Of a stretch of DNA of 64,000 bases, positions 59,904 through 64,000 are shown one piece after another; the stretch's first letter is position 1, and the number at the start of each line of letters is the position of its first letter. The notes below the pieces were generated by a model. It saw only the letters and a program-made list of their open reading frames with translations, searched no databases and was not told the origin of the DNA. Where the stretch lies: positions 1-64,000 of the forward strand of contig CAZNOG010000009.1 in the NCBI GenBank assembly GCA_964574635.1, given 5' to 3'. The position numbers were made by a program, and so were the translations under genes. Source of the stretch: CAZNOG01 sp964574635 (GTDB lineage: Bacteria > Bacteroidota > Bacteroidia > Flavobacteriales_D > Cryomorphaceae).

Positions 59904-60370
59904 GCCGAATCGCAGTCTTTCCGGGAACCTTCGACCCCATTACCAAAGGACACGAAGACATCGTGAACCGCGCACTTCCCCTTTTCGATAAAATCATCGT
60001 CGCCGTGGGCGTGAACGCCGCTAAGAAAACCATGTTCACCCTCGAACAGCGCAAAAAATGGATCGCGGAAACCTTCGCCCACTCCGAAAAGGTGGAGGTC
60101 AAAGACTACCAAGGGCTCACCGCCGACTTCTGCGTGAAGGAAAACGCGGGGTTCATCCTCCGTGGCATCCGCGACGCAGGCGACTTCCGCTTCGAGCGAC
60201 CCATCGCACAGATGAACCGGAAGATCGTGTCGGGCCTGGAAACGGTTGTCCTCATCACCGCGCCGGAATTCGCACCCTACAGCTCCACCATCGTACGCGA
60301 CATCCACCGCAACGGCGGGGACGTCAGCCAATTCGTACCCGAGAACGTACGCCTCCATGAAGCGGATTGA
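59900..60370 (+). CDS. coaD: Phosphopantetheine adenylyltransferase
   Basis: Hexameric enzyme of 156 residues for the penultimate step of coenzyme A synthesis. Nucleotidyltransferase motif T10/H18 in GTFDPITKGH, LRGIRDAGDFRFE, and the C-terminal YSSTIVRDI with the second ATP site. Normal length. ATG 59900 overlaps the kdsA stop. Its own end overlaps the secreted protein gene by 14 nt. Confidence 0.96.
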   Translation: MSRIAVFPGTFDPITKGHEDIVNRALPLFDKIIVAVGVNAAKKTMFTLEQRKKWIAETFAHSEKVEVKDYQGLTADFCVKENAGFILRGIRDAGDFRFERPIAQMNRKIVSGLETVVLITAPEFAPYSSTIVRDIHRNGGDVSQFVPENVRLHEAD

Positions 60371-61760
60371 CGCCTTCCGGCTTCTTTTGATTTCGGCCCT
60401 CCTCCTGCCCCTCGGATACACCCTGTGCGCGCAGAGCGACGCACGACCCGTAACCATAGAAGGTAGCGCACCGGAATGGGCCGGCGAAGTGATTCGCCTC
60501 GTCGCGTGGACCGACCCCATATCCCGCACCGAAAAAACCTTGGCCGAAGACACCTTGTCGGCCGAAGGCGAATTCTCGCTTCGGTTCACCATCGACACCC
60601 CAGGTCGGTTCTTCCTGGTCGTACGTCGTTTCCGCGCGCTGCTGTACGCCGCCCCCGGCGGAGAGTACCGCGTCGCTATCCCCTCCCACCCTCTCCACGC
60701 CCGCATGCCGTCTTGGCAACCGGGAGAATTCGAGTATTTCTTCATCGACCTCCCCGACGACGACGTCAACACCTATATCCACCGCATCGATTCCCTGCAC
60801 TACGGCTTCTTCTTGAATTACGTGGAAAGGGCCGGATTTTCGGGCATCCGTCGGGGGGTGCTCGAATTCGAAGAAGACATCCTTAACGACCACGCTAGCG
60901 GCGAATACGGCGCCGGACCCTTCGTCGACACCTATTTCGTATACTCCTTGGCCACGACCAAGATGCTGGCGCGTTTCCCAAAAAAAGAACTCTTCTCCCA
61001 ATACATCCAAAACAGACCATTCGCGCCGTCCCACCCCATGTGGTACTCCTTTTTCGACGCGCTGTTCGCCGATTATTTCCAGTCCTACGACGTTCGGTTC
61101 GGAGGAGAGAACATCGCAAACCGATTGCGGAGGGGCTTAACGCCGGAAGGTCTCGATTCACTGCTTCGAAAAGACGATTTCCTGCAAAACGACACCCTCC
61201 GCCAGTTGGTCACACTCAAATCCGTCAACGAATCCTTCTTCGGCAAAAGCTTTCCGAAACCGGCCCTCATTTCGGTTGTCGAGTACATTCACCGACATCC
61301 CGCGGATTCGTACATCGAAAAAGTGGCGGAATTGCTGCTGCGGAAGATGAAGCGCAACCACCCGTCCCCCGCGGAATTGCTGCAGGCCGTTGGAATGGAA
61401 AACCACCCGCGGGATACTTCCAAAGCGGCGGTATTCATGATTTCGGCTTCGTGGAGCACGGCGAGCCAAAACGAAAGTGCCGTACTCGAAAAGTTGGTGG
61501 AGAAATACCCCGAATCCTTGGAGGTCGTGGAAATTTCCATCGACGGTGAGAAGTCCGCTTCTTGGCCGGTGGCCATACCCGCCGATACGTACGCTTTCTT
61601 GGAAAACTTTCAGGTGTACGCCCTGCCGGTATTCTACTACGTTCCGCCTGGAAGCGACGTATTGCAGGAAATCCCCAGGCCCAGCGAGGGGTTGGAATCC
61701 AAATTGTACTCGATCAAAGTCAAGAGAGAGTCGCGAAACAAAATACGGGTGGGTCAGTAA
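60357..61760 (+). CDS. Secreted thioredoxin-like hypothetical protein
   Basis: Exported protein of 467 residues (signal peptide about 1-25, ending LCAQ). The N-terminal beta domain resembles DUF4369-type regions (VTIEGSAPEWAGEVIRL, LLYAAPGGEYRVAI). A helical middle follows, then a C-terminal region with a thioredoxin-like strand order (KAAVFMISASWSTASQNE) in which the redox Cys pair is missing, so it is probably not a catalytic oxidoreductase. Function unknown. Overlaps coaD by 14 nt and converges on the NUDIX gene with a 7-nt overlap. Confidence 0.75.
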   Translation: MKRIDAFRLLLISALLLPLGYTLCAQSDARPVTIEGSAPEWAGEVIRLVAWTDPISRTEKTLAEDTLSAEGEFSLRFTIDTPGRFFLVVRRFRALLYAAPGGEYRVAIPSHPLHARMPSWQPGEFEYFFIDLPDDDVNTYIHRIDSLHYGFFLNYVERAGFSGIRRGVLEFEEDILNDHASGEYGAGPFVDTYFVYSLATTKMLARFPKKELFSQYIQNRPFAPSHPMWYSFFDALFADYFQSYDVRFGGENIANRLRRGLTPEGLDSLLRKDDFLQNDTLRQLVTLKSVNESFFGKSFPKPALISVVEYIHRHPADSYIEKVAELLLRKMKRNHPSPAELLQAVGMENHPRDTSKAAVFMISASWSTASQNESAVLEKLVEKYPESLEVVEISIDGEKSASWPVAIPADTYAFLENFQVYALPVFYYVPPGSDVLQEIPRPSEGLESKLYSIKVKRESRNKIRVGQ

Positions 61761-62374
61761 ACACCCCGCCTCAGCGCGGCGTTGAGCGCGATGCGGATGT
61801 TGGCGTACGTATCCAATCCGACGGTATCCAGCGTTTTCAGGGGCACCCATTCCGCCTTCAGGATGTCCTCTTCGGCTTGGGGCGTAAGTTCGGCCTTGGG
61901 TGCGTACATGGCGTACCAGTGCGTTCTCTTGAGAATCCGCTTGCCGTCTTCGTCGTACACGTGGTAGGTGTGGAGGAGAAAATCGTCGATTTCGGGCGGT
62001 GGAATTCCGCATTCTTCCGACACCTCCCTCACGGCCGCCTCCCGTGGCGACTCACCGGGATCCAACTTGCCTTTGGGCAAATCCCACTTGCCCCGGCGGT
62101 GGATGAGCAACACCTCCTTCTCGGGGTTGATTACCACGCCGCCGGCGGCATCGATCTCCGTAAAGTGGGCGCGAAAATCGTTGTACAGCGATTCGAGGTC
62201 TTCGTGTTGAATTACCACGGTGTGCAATTCTTCGGAGTGTTGCAGCAGTTCCAATACGAAATGCAGTTCTTCAAAATCGTCGTATTGGAGGTAGATGAAG
62301 TGGTCTTTTCCGGATTCAATATCGTACCCGGTCGAAAGGATGATTTTCTTTTCGCCTATAAAAACTTCATACAT
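61754..62374 (-). CDS. NUDIX hydrolase
   Basis: Nucleoside-diphosphate-X hydrolase of 206 residues. The Nudix box (GX5EX7REUXEEXGU) is complete, from GKLDPGESPREAA to REVSEECG. An N-terminal region of about 80 residues precedes it and may set specificity; the substrate is unknown. I choose ATG 62374 (MYEVFIGEKK). The ATG at 62383 would overlap the start codon of divergent pyrE, and a longer frame runs antisense into pyrE. Only 7 bp separate the two chosen start codons. Confidence 0.88.
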   Translation of the reverse strand: MYEVFIGEKKIILSTGYDIESGKDHFIYLQYDDFEELHFVLELLQHSEELHTVVIQHEDLESLYNDFRAHFTEIDAAGGVVINPEKEVLLIHRRGKWDLPKGKLDPGESPREAAVREVSEECGIPPPEIDDFLLHTYHVYDEDGKRILKRTHWYAMYAPKAELTPQAEEDILKAEWVPLKTLDTVGLDTYANIRIALNAALRRGVY

Positions 62375-62377
62375 TTG
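62370..62377 (+). promoter_or_regulatory. -7 box TACATTTG, 4 nt before pyrE start
   Basis: Matches TAnnTTTG and ends 4 nt before ATG 62382; it lies over the start codon of the divergent NUDIX gene. Suggests a leaderless pyrE transcript. Confidence 0.5.
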
Positions 62378-62381
62378 CACC

Positions 62382-63023
62382 ATGCATTCACCTCGCGATT
62401 CGGGTCTAAAAATAGCGGAATTACTCCTTAATATCCAAGCGGTAAAAATAAATCCCGAACAACCTTTTCGATGGGCGAGCGGTTGGCATTCGCCCATCTA
62501 TTGCGACAACCGACTCACGCTGTCTCATCCCGAAGTGCGCACCGCCATCCGCGATGCCTTCGTGGAGCGCATTGGAGACTCGTTCGGCACGCCCGACGCG
62601 ATCGCAGGAGTGGCCACCGGGGCCATTGCACACGGGACATTGGTGGCCGACGCCATGAACCTGCCCTTCGTGTACGTCCGCTCCCAAGCCAAGGGCCACG
62701 GACTCGGAAACCGCATCGAAGGACGCATCGAAGCGGGGCGGAAAGTGGTGGTGCTCGAAGACTTGGTCTCCACAGGTGGGAGCAGCCTCTCGGCGGTTCA
62801 AGCCCTGCGCGACGCGGGAGTCGAAGTGTTGGGCATGGCCGCGATTTTCACCTACGGGTTCGACGTGGCTCGTCGCAATTTCGAAGCCGAAGACTGCAAA
62901 CTCGTCACGCTCACCGATTACAATCAACTGCTCACCGTAGCGACCCACCAAAAGAAAATTCGAAGCGAAGACCTCGAATCCCTCCGCGCTTGGAGACACT
63001 CACCCGAAACCTGGGGTACATGA
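62382..63023 (+). CDS. pyrE: Orotate phosphoribosyltransferase
   Basis: Pyrimidine enzyme of 213 residues converting orotate and PRPP to OMP. FRWASGWHSPIYCDNRLTL at the start, YVRSQAKGHGLGNRIEG (catalytic Lys loop) and the PRPP motif VVVLEDLVSTGGSS. Typical Bacteroidota length. The stop overlaps the SRPBCC gene by 4 nt. Confidence 0.95.
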   Translation: MHSPRDSGLKIAELLLNIQAVKINPEQPFRWASGWHSPIYCDNRLTLSHPEVRTAIRDAFVERIGDSFGTPDAIAGVATGAIAHGTLVADAMNLPFVYVRSQAKGHGLGNRIEGRIEAGRKVVVLEDLVSTGGSSLSAVQALRDAGVEVLGMAAIFTYGFDVARRNFEAEDCKLVTLTDYNQLLTVATHQKKIRSEDLESLRAWRHSPETWGT

Positions 63024-63418
63024 AAATAGAAAGCAAAAAAGTATCGGTGAACGCGCCGGCACAAACCGTTTACGACTACGTCTCGAACCTCAACAATTTT
63101 CGGGAGTTGCTCCCCCAAGACCGCATTGCGGAGTGGGAAAGCGACACGGATTGGTGCAGCTTCAAAGTGCAGGGCACGGCCACCATATCGCTGAAAATCA
63201 AAGAGTCGACACCGCCCAATTCCCTGGTGCTCGAAAACGGAGAGACCACCCCCTTTCCCATTACGGTTCACATCCATATCCGCGACGTGGACGGTGGGTC
63301 GGAAGCGTACCAACAAGTGGTCGCCGAGGTAAACCCCTTCATGAAAATGATGGTGGAAAAACCCCTCCACAACCTTTTCGACTTTATCGCGGACAGGCTC
63401 CAAGAAAAATTCGGATGA
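63020..63418 (+). CDS. SRPBCC family protein
   Basis: START-like small ligand-binding fold of 132 residues (VNAPAQTVYDYVSNLNNF at the start, long C-terminal helix MMVEKPLHNLFDFIADRLQE). No catalytic motif; the ligand is unknown. Translationally coupled to pyrE by a 4-nt overlap; in related genomes such proteins also follow pyrE, to my knowledge. Confidence 0.85.
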   Translation: MKIESKKVSVNAPAQTVYDYVSNLNNFRELLPQDRIAEWESDTDWCSFKVQGTATISLKIKESTPPNSLVLENGETTPFPITVHIHIRDVDGGSEAYQQVVAEVNPFMKMMVEKPLHNLFDFIADRLQEKFG

Positions 63419-63475
63419 CGGGACCTTGCACCGGTTCTCCGGCCGATCTCCCCGAAGGACGAGACGGGCGGGGCG

Positions 63476-63494
63476 TTTTGGGTTTTCGTGGGTG
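63476..63494 (-). repeat. Short intergenic motif, inverted copy
   Basis: Minus strand CACCCACGAAAACCCAAAA, one mismatch from the recurrent motif. In the 141-bp gap before yjdI. Confidence 0.55.
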
Positions 63495-63559
63495 GAACGT
63501 CCCGAAGGAATTCTCCCTCAAATTCGAGGGAAACCCATCGAATTGAGTACCTTTCGGTC

Positions 63560-63784
63560 ATGATAACCAAGGAATACTCAAACGGCGAAGTGACCATCGT
63601 GTGGAAACCGGATAATTGCATCCACTCGGGAAATTGCGTACGGCTCTTGCCCAAGGTATACCGACCGAAGGAAAGACCGTGGATCAGGCCGGAATTCGCA
63701 GACGGCCAAACACTGATTAACCAAGTCGCACAATGCCCTTCAGGAGCCTTGAGCATCAAAAAAGCAACACATGACGTCGATTGA
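63560..63784 (+). CDS. yjdI: Mono-cluster ferredoxin-like protein, YjdI type
   Basis: Protein of 74 residues of the divergent 4Fe-4S mono-cluster family (Fer4_19). Probable ligands are C20, C26 and C59, with H22 between; the motif DNCIHSGNCV and the later QCPSGALS are characteristic. Role unknown. It is followed with a 14-nt overlap by a GNAT gene, the same pairing as yjdI-yjdJ in E. coli, which supports both calls. Confidence 0.85.
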   Translation: MITKEYSNGEVTIVWKPDNCIHSGNCVRLLPKVYRPKERPWIRPEFADGQTLINQVAQCPSGALSIKKATHDVD

Positions 63785-64000
63785 AATCGAAGACAACGGG
63801 AAAAAGGGTCGTTTTCTGATCCGTGAGGATGGCGATGTCGCCGGGGAAATGACCTTCGTTTGGGCCGGTGACAAGCACATCATCATCGAGCACACCAACG
63901 TAGACGAAAAACACGGAGGAAAGGGATTCGGCAAAAAACTGTTGAATCAGGCCGTGCAATTCGCCAGGAGGAAAAACTTGAAGATTACTCCCCTTTGCCC
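63771..64000 (+). CDS. yjdJ: GNAT N-acetyltransferase, YjdJ type, 3' partial
   Basis: First 76 residues of a small GNAT-family acetyltransferase, cut by the window end. The strand FLIREDGDVAGEMTFVW and EHTNVDEKHGGKGFGKKLL, containing the acetyl-CoA loop (HGGKGFGKKL), are clear. Substrate unknown. Overlaps yjdI by 14 nt, so the pair is co-translated. Confidence 0.88.
   Translation, partial: MTSIEIEDNGKKGRFLIREDGDVAGEMTFVWAGDKHIIIEHTNVDEKHGGKGFGKKLLNQAVQFARRKNLKITPLC

Noticed and set aside
63560..64000. yjdI/yjdJ as a toxin-antitoxin-like pair (small protein plus GNAT)
   Set aside because: The ferredoxin-like Cys pattern and known yjdI-yjdJ pairing explain it better; no DNA-binding antitoxin motif.

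Overview
The window looks like a chromosomal stretch of a Bacteroidota bacterium, probably a flavobacterium-like lineage with fairly high GC. The evidence is: type IX secretion (T9SS) C-terminal sorting domains; several promoters with the Bacteroidota -7 box TAnnTTTG; families typical of the phylum (DUF3078, DUF3822, Rossmann/DUF2520, BshB1, LemA/TPM); and dense operons with 4-nt ATGA overlaps. I see no rRNA, tRNA or CRISPR.

Layout. 1-1.9 kb: 3' part of a large secreted repeat protein. 2-4.3 kb: DUF1015 protein and a WD40 protein, convergent. 4.7-10.2 kb: htpG, LemA, two TPM proteins, a TerB/J-domain protein and a rhomboid protease. 10.3-14 kb: FKBP/SlyD isomerase, SPFH protein, RluE-like pseudouridine synthase, PlsC and YebC. 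14.4-16.5 kb: a helical protein ending in an AT-hook and a histone-H1-like tail. 16.9-19 kb: a copper-type P-ATPase. 19.2-30.5 kb (minus strand): a glycosyltransferase, then a long operon running from an RNA-processing beta-CASP hydrolase through ccmB, ccmC, ccmD, ccmE and a CcmF/CcsA protein to DUF2520, kdsC-like, ubiA-like, maf and bshB1. 30.6-35 kb: ridA, an M61 peptidase and lpd.

35-44.6 kb is a recombined accessory island, visibly AT-richer in parts. It holds an intact T9SS cargo gene, duplicated 3' pieces of lpd and of the cargo gene, an S9 peptidase, an array of 84/91-bp repeats, remnants of IS256 and probably IS66 elements, and a duplicated lipoprotein/T9SS-tail module with truncations and a frameshift. 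44.7-47.7 kb: an Fnr-type regulator, a universal stress protein and hemN, a likely low-oxygen group. 47.9-54.3 kb: thioredoxin-like/TPR protein, DUF962 protein, an M16 peptidase pair, MscS and DUF3078. 54.4-64 kb: a RecD-like helicase, then the run hypothetical-DUF3822-rsmD-kdsD-kdsA-coaD-secreted protein, a NUDIX gene, pyrE, an SRPBCC protein and a yjdI/yjdJ pair.

The most interesting unexplained signal is a family of about 140-230-bp intergenic elements (five copies: about 4.4, 16.6, 31.2, 33.4 and 56.1 kb, in both orientations). They share sequence blocks while the two arms of an outer hairpin change together. An associated short motif, CCCACAAAAACCCAAA, occurs in five or six intergenic places, one exactly at the breakpoint of a truncated gene. 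Coordinates and motifs were read by eye; family names come from recognised motifs, not database searches.
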